A stretch of 64,000 nucleotides of DNA from Lota lota (taxonomy: Eukaryota > Chordata > Actinopteri > Gadiformes > Lotidae): NCBI GenBank assembly GCA_026745465.1, contig JACYXH010000718.1, positions 63,190 through 127,189 on the forward strand, read 5' to 3'. Shown here piece after piece: positions 1 through 10,172 of this stretch. Position 1 is the first letter of the stretch. The number at the start of each line of letters is the position of its first letter. The notes under the pieces are model-generated. The model saw only the letters and a list, made by a program, of their open reading frames with translations, did no database searches and was not told the origin of the DNA. A program made the position numbers and the translations under genes.

Positions 1-351
1 GAAATCAAATTCTGGGATGCCTACGAGTTTGGAGCGGACCAGCCCCCGTGGACGGACGAAGAAAGGAGACTCTGGGATGACGAATTTGGAGCAGGCCAGA
101 CATCTGCACCTACAGCGCCCCCTAGCGTCATAAATGCAGATACCCCGGATGGACAGGCTGACCAGGGACCATCGATAACCCGCAACGACACCTCTGCTGT
201 GCATTCTGTCCAAGAAGCTACACGGCCTCAAGAAAACAGGTCAGAGCAACGTGACTCGGGCCATGCTATGCTGAAGTCTTCATGTGCAACTGTTGACATA
301 CAGGGAAAGACTCTGAACTTTTTCTTTTTGTATGGCGTTTCTTTTTATTAA
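1..351 (+). CDS. 3' end of an unrecognised adintovirus ORF (partial)
   Basis: The first frame is open from base 1 to a TAA at 349-351, about 116 residues, with the start outside the window. The visible part begins with a Trp/acidic segment (FWDAYEFG, then a second similar WDDEFGAG block) and continues as a polar, low-complexity Ser/Thr/Gln tail. I do not recognise it. The place just left of DNA polymerase B on the same strand suggests an adintovirus gene, possibly a replication or regulatory protein, but that is inference. An A/T-rich stretch follows the stop. Confidence 0.5.
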   Translation, partial: EIKFWDAYEFGADQPPWTDEERRLWDDEFGAGQTSAPTAPPSVINADTPDGQADQGPSITRNDTSAVHSVQEATRPQENRSEQRDSGHAMLKSSCATVDIQGKTLNFFFLYGVSFY

Positions 352-483
352 ATAGTTTTTAAATATTATTATTGGTGTTTACTTTTTTTTGGGGGGGGTG
401 TGGGTTGTGTCGGTATGCGTTACATATAGACGGTTTAATATGTATGTATGTATACATATATGTGTATATATGTATGTATATGA
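352..483. repeat. A/T-rich spacer with homopolymers and TATG/TACA simple repeat
   Basis: This spacer has T-rich and G8 homopolymers and then a TATG/TATA-type microsatellite at about 436-482. No coding signal is visible. It separates two rightward virus ORFs and could hold a terminator or promoter, which I cannot confirm. Confidence 0.5.
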
Positions 484-720
484 GAAAGAAAATTCAAGTC
501 TGTAGACGGCAACCCCAAGAGGAGATGTAAACGCATTGTACCTGAGTCTAGTGATGTTTTTGAGAATGGAAACATTATGGATGCGTGTCTTGAGGAGATG
601 CTGAATAGTTTTGATTGTGATACCCAACAGGATCATAGGCGTTGTGGACATGATTCGGTAGTCACAGCCGAACAGCTATATGAATTGTGTGAGGATTCAG
701 ATCTCAGCAACGCATGTTGA
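484..720 (+). CDS. Small acidic Cys-containing ORF of the adintovirus (start uncertain)
   Basis: The frame is open from just after a TGA at 481-483 to TGA at 718-720, 78 codons. The only clear internal ATG is at 577, so the beginning has either been lost or is spliced. The product is basic at the front and acidic with scattered Cys at the back, ending in an acidic Leu-Cys-Glu patch. Small acidic ORFs with Rb-binding LxCxE motifs are known near adintovirus ends, but the spacing here (LCE) does not match LxCxE. I cannot assign a function. Confidence 0.35.
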   Translation, partial: ERKFKSVDGNPKRRCKRIVPESSDVFENGNIMDACLEEMLNSFDCDTQQDHRRCGHDSVVTAEQLYELCEDSDLSNAC

Positions 721-760
721 GTTGTTAAATTAGTCTGTTTTTAAAAGGATAGAGGGGTAT

Positions 761-3700
761 ATGCGTGGGGCGCAAGAGGATCTAGACAAAGCTGACCAGA
801 TAGCGCGTCTGGCTGGTCCACTGTATGCCGACAGCAGTGCTAACGGTGATAGTGTCGGCTGCTGTGCTAACGGTGATAGTGACGACGATGGTGCTGAGGT
901 GGTGGTGGCCACGAGGTGTGTAGAGCAAGATCCAAAACAGGTTGGATGGAGGTCTGATGATGTGCATGCTAGGACTGCTGTAAATGAGGAGGCATTTATA
1001 CAGACTGGCGGTGTTCTCTCCGATAATGGGTCTAGAGATGAGACACGTACACGGTCATTCCCCTACTTTAATGGTTTTGAGGTTAGACAGTCTGTAGATC
1101 TAAGAAGCATCCCTCTGGAAAATATAGAAGAAGTACCTAATTTTATCAGAGAGCGGTTGACAGGTGTAATAACACAGTGCACACAGAGTACTGATAGTGG
1201 AAGCGTTTTAAACGTCACCCTGCGGGGTCTGTCACTGGCCAGTGATGTACAGGCTGTACTCACGGTTGGGGACGATTACGATGCTGATTTGTTTTTAGAA
1301 CAGATAGCCCAGGTCATACAGAGTAATGACACAAGTTTGACAGACGATGCCTTAGAGTTTGTTATCACGGGTGCTCATAATAAAAGGGGGGGCACCCGTC
1401 TCAAGTTAAAATCCATACCCTATAAAGAAATCATAAGCAAGAAAAAACTAAGTCTCCACACACCCAACAACACACACATAGTGTTTCTCACTATGTTTTG
1501 CACATTTTCATGCTGATGAGCTGACGGCTAAAGTGGGGTCAGCGTCTGAACAGGATAAAGTGGCATATGCCCTAGAATTACACAAGGCCCTAGGTTATGA
1601 CCCCAGTCATCAGGTTGGTTTTTCTGATGTATCCAATTTTGAGAAGCATATAGATGCAAAAATATTGGTATTTCATCACAATGCTGCTTTCAAGAAGCTA
1701 CAATTGTTTCAGACCCATCCTGAACAGCACCCAAAAACAATCTGGCTGTACCTACATGACAACCACTACCACCTCATAGAAAACAGGGCTGCTTTCTTCG
1801 GTGCACATGTGTGTAAATATTGTTACAAAAAATGTCAGTCAGTTCTTATGCACAAATGTTCGTTGTACTGCAATGTCTGCTTGACAGTATGTAACGGGCA
1901 AGGAGGCAGTACGATAAAGTGTAAGGATTGTTGTCGTATTTGTCGTTCAAAGCACTGTTATGACACTCACAAACAAAAGTCATCAGCATATGGCATAGTA
2001 CCCTGTAACCAGGCCAAGTATTGTGACAAGTGTTGTAGGCAGTATCTTGTATCCCGTGGTAAGACTACTGATGATGTACCTGCCCATCGGTGTTGTACAG
2101 AAAAGTGCAAACATTGTGGTGGAGTTCTAATCAGTGATACAGACCATGAGTACTACATCCAGCCTCTTGATTCTGAACCCCCAAAAAGTACATTTTTTTA
2201 TGATTTTGAGATGCGCTGTCATGATGGTAGACACGAAGCACACTTTTTTGTCAGCTATGTTGTTTGATGGCAAGAAGTGGTATGCTAGTGGTGCAGATTG
2301 TGTTGCAAAGATTGTCATGCGCTACAGAGCAAAACGATACAGTTTTCATATGTTCATAGCACACAATGCTTCTGGATTTGACAGCTACATCATGCTGGAT
2401 TATTTCACCAAACAGGGTATTACCCCCTTACTGACCATGCGCGGCAGTAGAGTTATCCTAATGATTGATAAGACATACCAACAGAGGTGGATCGACTCGT
2501 TTAGCTTTCTCCCCATGCGTCTGGCTAAAACACCGTCTGCTCTTGGTTTTGATGACATGGTAAAAGGCTATTTTCCACATAAATTCAACACCAGGGAGAA
2601 TGAGTTCTACAGAGGTCCTTACCCTGAGCCCTCGTATTACGGTTTTGACTCTGACTTCTGATGAAAAGGATAAATTCATCACATGGTACAGATCCGTGCG
2701 TCACCGTACCTTCAACTTCCAGAAGGAGTTGCGTCGTTACGGGGTCAACGACGTGGTGATTCTGCGCAAAGCATGTGGAATCTACCAAGAGACTTTCATT
2801 GAGTGTGCAGGAATAGATCCTTTTGCATACACCACTCTGGCATCAGCGTGTATGGCCGTAAACAAGACATCGTTTTTACCAGAGAACACATTGGCATTGA
2901 CATACGATGGCGTCTATGTGAAACAGCACAAGACGTACTCTAGGTATCCATACAGTGGCTAGAATATCTGTCCCATATCCATAAACTGGAGATTCGTCAT
3001 GCTCTCAATCATGGTGAAGTTCAATATGGACCTTTCTTCCTAGATGGATATGCCCCGAGCACACACACGGCCTATGAGTTTGCAGGATGTTTCTATCACG
3101 GCTGTGAACAATGTTACCAATCGGCTCATGTTAACCCTGTCACAAAGACCACCTATGGTGAGATGAGAAGGCAATTTCTGTTCAAAGTCTCTGCCCTCAA
3201 AAGAGATCATGGCTTAAGTGTTGTTGTCATCTGGGAATGCGAGTGGGGTAGACAGAAAAAAGCTGATGCTGAACTGCAGACATTTTTGTCGACTGAAGAT
3301 CCAGAGTAGGATCAATCCTCGTGATTCTCTCTATGGTGGGCGCACAAACGCCATCAAGTTGTACCACAAGATCGAGCCTGGTGAGAAAATACGTTACTAT
3401 GACTTCACATCACTCTACCCTACTGTGCAGGCCCGCTGTCCTTATCCTGTAGGGCATCCTGAAATCATCTTTAGAGATTTTGAGTCCATTGACAAATATT
3501 TTGGTATTGTTAAATGTACTGTGCTGCCCCCTAGAGGTCTATACCACCCTGTTCTCCCTTACAGATGCAACGGGAAGTTAATGGTCCCCCTCTGTCGCAC
3601 ATGTACAGACAATCTAAACCAGACTAGCGAATGCCATCACAGCCGTGATGAGAGGGCATTGACTGGCACGGTCTTTCGAGCTGCAGAAGGCTGTTGAAAA

Positions 3701-4669
3701 GGGGTATCTGATAACACAGATGTACGAGGTGTGGCATTACCCTAAACAGTCGGATGAGTTGTTTAAAGGCTATGTCAAAACATTTCTAAAGTGTAAGCAG
3801 GAGGCTTCAGGATACCCCAGCACTGTGGACACTGATGCGAAATGTCAATTGTATTTGGCAAACTACTATGCCAAGGAAGGCATCCGGTTAGATCCGAAAA
3901 ACATGTGTGTAAACAAGGCTATGCGTAGTTGTAACAAGCTAATTCTGAACAGTTTGTGGGGACGCTTTTCGTTGCGCACAGATCTACCGACATGTGAGTT
4001 AATTTCTGATCCTGAAAGGTTTACCCAGCTAATGTTCAGCGACAGCTACCATGTCAGTCACTTTTGCTTCATCTCTGATGACATAGCTATGGTGCAGTGG
4101 AAACACAAAGATGCATGACTCTCTAGGGCTCGAGATGTTAACGTGGTTGTGGGTGCTGTGACTACAGCCCACGCTAGGCTTATGCTATACAATCTTCTAG
4201 AAAAACTGCAAGAGCGTGTCCTTTACTGTGACACAGACAGCATAATTTTTGTTTCTGGCAGTGGTGAAGCGGTGCCTCCTACAGGCCCATACCTGGGGGA
4301 CTTGACAGATGAGCTTAACGAAGGGGAAGTGTTTGACACTGAGCAGCAAGATTACATCACAGTAAGTTTCTACAGGTCCTAAATGCTATGCCTACTACAC
4401 ACACCAGAACAAGACGGCCATCAAATGCAAGGGTGTTACTTTAAATGCTAAAAATGCTGAAGTTGTCACCCAACAGACACTCACAAGTTTAGTACATGGT
4501 TTTGTGACACATCAGCCTCTGGACAGAGAGATTATCACCCAAGTAGATACCATACAGAGGGATAAGAAGAGGCTCCAGCTTAAAAACGCCAGTGATTAAA
4601 CGCCTTCGTGTGGTTTACAACAAGCGCAGGGTCTTTGCTGATTATACCACCCTTCCTTATGGCTACTAG
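761..4669 (+). pseudogene. PolB: Protein-primed family B DNA polymerase of an adintovirus/Polinton, multiply frameshifted
   Basis: The segments lie in order across all three forward frames. 761-1516 is the N-terminal region. 1533-2267 has a Cys/His-rich zinc-binding block, then exonuclease motif I (FYDFEMR). 2134-2661 has exonuclease motif II (HNASGFDSY). 2600-2962 follows. 2953-3309 is open without an ATG. 3218-3697 has polymerase motif A (DFTSLYPT). 3720-4118 follows. 4143-4382 has motif C (YCDTDS). A C-terminal part lies at about 4380-4669, ending in PYGY. At least seven frame breaks or stops separate them, so no full enzyme can be made. In the family this enzyme replicates the linear element from a terminal protein. 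The last bases overlap the ATPase start. Confidence 0.93.
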
Positions 4670-5310
4670 ACAGACGACGGGCGAGGGTGAAACGTTTGAC
4701 CCCCGGCTTCAGCATCCATTCAGCATGGTAGTATCAGGCCCCTCTAACAGTGGCAAGACCTACTTTGTCAAAACCATAATTGAAAACGCAGATCGGTTAT
4801 TTTCAGAAAAGATTGACCGTATAGTCTACATTTATTCATGCTGGCAACCTATGTATGACGAATTGTTAAAAATAAGGGTCATTCACTTTGTGGAGGGGAT
4901 CCCAGCATCTCTATGCGATGATACACTCTTGCCTCCTCATACTAGAAATCTTCTCATTATTGATGACTTGATGAATGATGCTAGCAATAATTTAGAGGTT
5001 CAACATGTTTTTTACCAAATATGTACACCATCGTAACCTCAGCTGTATGTATCTGGTACAGAATTTATTCATGCAAGGTAAAGCTAGTAGAACAATACGT
5101 TTAAACACAAATTACATGGTATTGTTTAAAAACCCACGTGACAAATATCAGATTTTGTTAATAGCCAGGCAGATCTTTCCTTGTAAGACAAAGTATTTTG
5201 TGGAGTCCTTTAACGATGCTACTTGTTTACCTTATGGCTATTTGCTAGTTGACTTTAAAGCCAAGACCCCTGACCACATGAGGCTTAGAACAGCTATTTT
5301 ATCGGACTGA
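4659..5310 (+). pseudogene. FtsK/HerA-type (A32-like) genome packaging ATPase, one frameshift
   Basis: The ATG at 4659 overlaps the polymerase stop at 4667-4669. The first frame (to 5036) has a Walker A motif GPSNSGKT near residue 26 and a Walker B segment LLIIDDLM near residue 108. The second frame (from about 5005 to 5310) carries the C-terminal half with the HHRNLS and QNLF segments. One frameshift at about 5003-5030 splits them. In Polintons and adintoviruses this ATPase pumps the genome into the capsid. The overlap with PolB suggests the compact virus layout is intact. The same start frame has an earlier ATG at 4608, inside PolB, which I reject. Confidence 0.9.
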
Positions 5311-5353
5311 CAAGTTGTCTACACCCAGCCATTAAAGTGATTAGCTATAAACA

Positions 5354-5686
5354 ATGTCGTCACGCATAACCAGAAACAGTGACCGTCTGAAGCTGTTATA
5401 TAAAGCACCACCAGCTCTACGGAAAGTTATTCTACGTACAGCCAATGAAGATTTTATCAAACCCCTGTGTGAAATAGCATTGAACATTTTACAAGGCCGG
5501 ATACCGTTGTCCCCCCGTATGCACAAAAGACTGCAGAAACAAAAAAAGGACATCAGGCTGCTGGCTAGTAAGAAGGTGTTGATTTCTAAAAAGAAAATAC
5601 TTATTAATCAGACCGGGGGGGGTTTGTTGCCATTGTTGGGTGCTGCAATACCCTTGATTACCAGCCTTTTCTCAAGAGGTGGTTAA
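5354..5686 (+). CDS. Small basic Polinton/adintovirus protein with hydrophobic C-terminus
   Basis: An uninterrupted 110-codon ORF. The N-terminal two thirds is helical and basic, with a Lys/Arg-rich stretch at about residues 58-85. The last 25 residues form a Gly-rich hydrophobic segment (LLPLLGAAIPLITSLF) that could be a membrane anchor. Similar small proteins with a basic body and hydrophobic tail follow the packaging ATPase in animal Polintons, and I recall this family only as uncharacterised. It is one of the few virus ORFs here without a break. It lies 43 bp after the ATPase end. Confidence 0.75.
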   Translation: MSSRITRNSDRLKLLYKAPPALRKVILRTANEDFIKPLCEIALNILQGRIPLSPRMHKRLQKQKKDIRLLASKKVLISKKKILINQTGGGLLPLLGAAIPLITSLFSRGG

Positions 5687-5720
5687 CCAGGGGGGTGGAA
5701 AAAAAACCTCTCTTATGATT

Positions 5721-6475
5721 ATGGAGCATACTCAGAAGATGTATCTAGTTCCTCAGCATCAACTAGACGCCTTAAAGCATACCAGCCATCGCGATTCTGT
5801 TAGACAGACTGCTGAAAATGAATTGGATAAAGCTATGGAGATGGTGTTGAACATACCGGATGATGACCTGCATGAAAAAGCCAAAAAGTATGGGGCTGTT
5901 CTACAGCGTTATCTAGCAATGGTAAAACCAGGGGAACAGGAGAAAGGGGGTTTGACTCTATCACTGTCTGAGGAGGTGGGAGGGGATCATGCTGGCCATG
6001 TAGAGATCCGTGGTGACGGAGATGGTGATGATCATATTTTTGATGTGTTTAAACATATTCCTCCAAAAAGCAAGAGAAACACTGTGTATATATTGGAATC
6101 ATTGAAGAAATCTAAAGATGTATCATGGACCGACGGGTGAAATTGTAATAAAAGGAGAGACTATAAAGGGGTCTCACATGTATGATTTGTTAAAGAATGT
6201 TACGGCCCCCTACACTATTTTAGACTCTGCCAGACCCCACGGATGGAATGCTTTTTTTTCAATCTTTAGCCTCTATAAATGTACCAACAGCTTCTATACC
6301 TAGTAAACGACTAAGACAGATTATTAGCCTGTATAAGAACATCCCTGTTTTGGATAGTGTTGATGCAACAGAATCAGGGATGTCTATCCTAGGTAGTAGG
6401 TATGGCGCTACACCTGATATAAGTCGTGTTGAACAATCAAAGTCTGTAAAAAAAAAAAAAGAGGAGCATACTTAA
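5721..6475 (+). pseudogene. Adintovirus protein following the basic small ORF, frameshifted
   Basis: Likely starts are ATGs at 5715 or 5721; the frame is open upstream to a GTG at 5679. Frame one runs to 6140 and is acidic and helical. A second frame carries on from about 6118 to 6303 and a third from 6248 to 6475. The breaks fall near 6130 and at a T8 run near 6252. The last part ends in a Lys run coded by A12 at about 6449-6460, itself prone to slippage. Polintons carry an uncharacterised protein of this layout at this place. I assign no function. Confidence 0.65.
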
Positions 6476-6479
6476 GGAA

Positions 6480-6790
6480 ACTGGGCCCTCCTTTAGCTCC
6501 CCTAAGCTGCATATGAGTGATTGGCTGCATTTTTTATTTAATGTTTTATTTTTTGTTTCTTTTTATATTGTGTTTTTATTATTATTATTATTTATTATTA
6601 TGTCATTGGCTGTATATTAATGTGTTTTATTACTATTATTGTTATTATTATGTTATTGGATGTATATTAATGTGTTTTTTATTACTATTATTATTATTAT
6701 TATTATGTCATTGGATGTATATTAATGTGTTTCATGCTTGAATAAAATCAAATAACCACAATATTTGCCTGTCTACCTTGTCTTTTTATT
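6480..6790. repeat. A/T-rich convergence zone with three tandem TTA-rich repeats and polyadenylation signals
   Basis: Between the rightward and leftward virus gene blocks lie three imperfect repeats of about 60-70 bp. Each has a (TTA)n tract followed by a TGTCATTGG(C/A)TGTATATTAATGTG-like block, at about 6560-6625, 6626-6677 and 6678-6733. AATAAA occurs near 6741 on the forward strand. The mirrored leftward protease stop is at 6804. The position suggests a shared terminator/polyadenylation region. Confidence 0.6.
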
Positions 6791-6803
6791 TTCAAAATAT
6801 ATG

Positions 6804-7319
6804 TTACATATTACACACTGCTACACGACTGGACACACCTAAAATTATGTTCATTACAAACATTAGATTGTATCCGATTAACAAAGTCATATACCATTTT
6901 ATCATTACGGGGTAGATTATCGTCATAGTCTCAAACGTATGGTAGGATACATCTCTTTGCATATTAAACAAGAAAAATACACAATGTTGTCCACATGCTG
7001 TACTTAGATGATCCTGAACCTGTTGTGTAGAATAAATTACATCACTACAGTTATGTTTAAGAAATAGGTGTATGGCTTCAGGGAACTCCGAGTATGTAGG
7101 AGGGTTTCCGTAGGAGTCAAAAAAGTATCCCTGTCTTTGGGCTGTAATGTATATAGCCAGCCAGTAGGCCCCTTCTAAATTTGACGGTTCGGTATTAACC
7201 ACCACCATAGCCGGTAACTGATGAACGGCTCTAGGCAGGTGGTTGCTCGCCACGACCCCCAGAAAAGAAGCCTTGCAGGCAATCTTCAGACCGACAGCTG
7301 TTAGCTCGATAGTATTCAT
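6804..7319 (-). CDS. Adenain-like cysteine protease; catalytic His replaced by Tyr
   Basis: A 171-codon leftward ORF starting at ATG 7319. It has the adenovirus/Polinton protease pattern: an NTEPSNLEG segment at 42-50, an acidic DSYG block (Asp68) and the Cys block ACGQHC at 108-113, followed by a hydrophobic helix. These proteases mature capsid precursors. Where the family has Gly-x-His-Trp, this copy reads Gly-Ala-Tyr-Trp (residues 50-53), which needs only one C-to-T change. The reading frame is intact, but the enzyme is probably inactive. The gene sits immediately downstream of the capsid gene end (7335). Confidence 0.88.
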   Translation of the reverse strand: MNTIELTAVGLKIACKASFLGVVASNHLPRAVHQLPAMVVVNTEPSNLEGAYWLAIYITAQRQGYFFDSYGNPPTYSEFPEAIHLFLKHNCSDVIYSTQQVQDHLSTACGQHCVFFLFNMQRDVSYHTFETMTIIYPVMIKWYMTLLIGYNLMFVMNIILGVSSRVAVCNM

Positions 7320-7334
7320 TACAACCGTTTGTTT

Positions 7335-8642
7335 TTAGTAATAGTCCAGTAACACCTGACGTCTGTTCAATATTTCTATAACAGAATCATAGACTGCGTA
7401 ACAAATTAAATTGACGGTTCTAGGTAGAGCTCTGCTGAATCGTACTTCAAGCCATACGTTGCCTGTTCTGACAAGCGACACGTGTTGTCCGCATCCTTCA
7501 TCTGCTTCAAGGTTGAAACAAAACAACGCATAACCATCCCCAAATTCTTTGCGATTAATGGCAATGTCCCTATCCTTCAGCTGACGGCCTGTGGCCTGAA
7601 TAAGCTGGAAATATTCTCTGGTATACAGTTCATTTCTAAAGTCAGGTTGAAAAGGTTTAGCTGGAAATGATTGTCAATCACAGTAAAGAGCTAAAAAATC
7701 TGTATCGAAATGCTGAAATCTGAAGGGATTCCTATTATAACTACCTGTGAATGATTCGTTATCTAGAAAACCTATAATAATCATCTTCGGAATCTGCCCT
7801 AGAAACAGATTGTCCTGATTGCATATTCTAGTGCCAGCAGGGATGGATACATTCTTAAGACATACCCTATCAATGGGGTACTTCCCGTTAGCTTGTGTCA
7901 ACGCTTTGGCGTGAGCCAACTTGACACCTGGCGCTATAGAAACCTTTTTAATAAAGACACTTGCAGACACTATAGAGACTCTGTATTCCAGATTACCAGC
8001 GGCCATAAGACAGAAATCGTTTTTTGTTCTAATGAATCTCATGCGGAGATCAACGCCGTTAATCAAAAGTTTCTCCTGGAAAAACATATCTGCGTGTATA
8101 GGAGCTATCAGGTCAACTATACGGCTAGCTGTTGTATAGGCAGCCCTATTTGTTAATCCAGCATTCTCTCCTGTTGGGGTATGTGCATCCATGTGACCGC
8201 TTGTGTCTTTGCTGAATAGCCCACAGCCAAATTGGGTATCCAGTGTACCGTTCCCATAGTTTAGCAAGCATTCTATTATACCCCTGTATGGATAGGTATT
8301 TGACGACTGGGTAATAAGCCTATCACCCAGCGTAATATCCACTTGTGAGAATAGCGTGCATCCGGGGTAGTTGATCAGACCCACCTCGGCCAGCAGGGCC
8401 AAGTCTGATCCATCAGGATTAGTGATCTTGACCCTGAGATGCAAATATGTGTTGTTTAGATCCATATAGTCTTCGCTGCTGGCTGATACAAAGAACTCTA
8501 TGGTCCCGCTATCTGTTATCGCTGATAGTGGTGGTATTTCAACATAGGTACATTTATCTATCGACGTCTGTGTTAACGGTAGAGTGAAAAGATCCAGTTC
8601 ACTCTTGACGCATTCTTCTGACATTCGGTGGAGTAGAGCCAT
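7335..8642 (-). pseudogene. MCP: Adintovirus/Polinton major capsid protein (F54H12.2-like, double jelly roll)
   Basis: The leftward ORF 7674-8642 (322 codons, ATG at 8642) carries the N-terminal three quarters, with the ELDLF and YVEIPPL segments and a motif-rich jelly-roll body. It stops right after the FLALYCD segment. The remaining C-terminus is in other frames between 7673 and 7335. ORF 7335-7526 has the CGQH and NLICYAVYDS blocks typical of the end of this family. At least one frameshift (about 7670) and further damage at 7527-7670 break the gene. The family forms the icosahedral shell. Total length, about 435 codons, fits the family. Confidence 0.9.
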
Positions 8643-8667
8643 TGGTATTCAGTACGGATTATTCGGT

Positions 8668-9129
8668 CTAAAGAAATATATCGTTAGCACCTCCTCTGAA
8701 GTGACGATTTGTCGCCTTCTTGCTTTTCTTGGGTTTTGCCCTTTTTCTACCAACGACCCCTGTTTTATTCTGTTTTCGGCGTCTTTTAGGTGCACGGGTC
8801 TGCCCCCCGTTCGTAGGTGGGTATTTAGTAGGCCTATCGAAAGAAGCAACCATGCCTGACCCCTGCTGTTTCTGCGCAGATGACGCATTTGCTATATTTG
8901 ACATCATGTCTCCTATAATGTTTCTGGCGGCTGCTTTCAAATGTGGTTTGGCTATGCTCACGCCCCTTCTGAACAAAGGCATAGCCATTCTGAAGAGGCT
9001 GCGGAACATTCCACCGATTCCGGCTCCATACTGTGTGCTGTTGCCAATATAGCCAGGGAAACCGCTCCCTGCCTGGTTTACATAATATTGGACGTATTTT
9101 TCCTCATCGTAAGGCGGTCTATAGCCCAT
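8668..9129 (-). CDS. pVI/core-like basic minor virion protein
   Basis: A 153-codon leftward ORF with ATG at 9129. The N-terminus (YRPPYDEEKYVQYYVNQAGSG) is followed by a Gly-rich amphipathic stretch at about 35-75 and a very basic tail at about 112-143 with clustered KRRRK and KRAKPKK. That layout matches adenovirus pVI/pX-like proteins of Polintons and adintoviruses, which disrupt membranes or condense DNA. The first codons overlap the C-terminal end of the penton-like gene. The ORF is intact. Confidence 0.75.
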   Translation of the reverse strand: MGYRPPYDEEKYVQYYVNQAGSGFPGYIGNSTQYGAGIGGMFRSLFRMAMPLFRRGVSIAKPHLKAAARNIIGDMMSNIANASSAQKQQGSGMVASFDRPTKYPPTNGGQTRAPKRRRKQNKTGVVGRKRAKPKKSKKATNRHFRGGANDIFL

Positions 9130-9716
9130 CTTCCAAAAGTGTGCTGGTATCGCTGCTGTTTTAAGGGTCTAAAATGCAGTTTGATGATCACTTTACCGTA
9201 AATGAATGGAATATTTAGATTCTGGTCAGACTTTAGATCAATTTCAATGTCTCAAACAGTATCTCGGGACATATGAACGTAATGCGGCCGGTCGTATATC
9301 CGAATGCTGTGTTTCTTGCTTGTGTCGGTGATATTAATACACCTTAGCAGCGGTACGTAACTGTCTCCTACAAGTTGATGATCCACAATGTCGCTATAGA
9401 TAAACATATTATAGCAGCCTCCGTGGATGTCGGCAGGATAGGGAGTGTGTGTTACACGTGGCTTTTCAGCAGGGGACATACCAGCACCGTCTTTGAAACC
9501 CAGGATAGTGGCCAGTTTTCCTGTAAAGGCTATACCCATGAACACATCGCCTTCGATGTATATTTGGTTTCTAACACCATTATGATGGAGTATCAGGGTA
9601 CCAGAAGAAACATGTTCTGCAACAGATGTATTGATTTCCTTTAAAAGCGTTGCGATGCTGTTGTAGAAGCCAACATTTAGTGACACGTCCTTCCTCTGGT
9701 TTGTTTTATAATTCAT
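9078..9716 (-). pseudogene. Penton-like minor capsid protein, C-terminal part (split by Gypsy insertion)
   Basis: ORF 9252-9716 carries the body of the protein. A frameshift near 9255 puts the last part in another frame that stays open to a TAA at 9078-9080, overlapping the pVI-like gene. The N-terminal part lies on the far side of a retrotransposon at 14530-14731. The gene fits the penton-like single jelly-roll capsid protein that pairs with the major capsid protein in Polintons. It is interrupted at 9716/14530 and cannot be functional. Confidence 0.8.
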
Positions 9717-9883
9717 TGTAGTATATTGGGAATACTAATTAGTAACTGGACTGGCACAGACTTTGCTCATAACTCTTTATTGAATGACCATGCATCAACT
9801 TCTAACTCAGGGGGAAGAGCGGTAAGTTCCTGTGCCCCACAATGGCACTACTGCCCCTAGTGGTCATATCCCACTCTACAACA
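9717..9883 (-). repeat. 3' LTR of Gypsy copy 1
   Basis: 167 bp, identical base for base to the partner at 14363-14529. It contains CTTTATTGAA, the complement of a polyadenylation-like signal for the leftward element. Confidence 0.95.
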
Positions 9884-9898
9884 TTCCTCCCCCCTTAA
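9884..9898 (-). other. Polypurine tract of Gypsy copy 1
   Basis: The leftward strand reads TTAAGGGGGGAGGAA directly before the 3' LTR, the usual plus-strand primer. Confidence 0.85.
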
Positions 9899-10172
9899 AT
9901 CTGAACTAACCCAGTTATTCAAACATTTTCATATGAAACACTATGTGAACACAATATGCTATTTTCAATGACAGTAACCACAAATATAACAATTCAACTG
10001 GTAAGCAACTGCTTGAACCGGTTTTAAAAACAATAAACGAGGCTGTGTGAGTGTCCCATGTCTTTTTCTTTTCACATACACTCACATAATGTCTTTGTTT
10101 GAAGCAAGGGTAGACTACCTTACTTCCTAAAGGAGATAAGGGCACATTCTAGCCCATAAGAAGGAATCTCCT

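Noticed and set aside
484..720. Rb-binding LxCxE motif in the small acidic virus ORF
   Set aside because: The acidic patch reads Leu-Cys-Glu without the required spacing.
6517..6741. 74-codon Tyr/Leu-rich ORF
   Set aside because: Product of the TTA repeats in the convergence zone.
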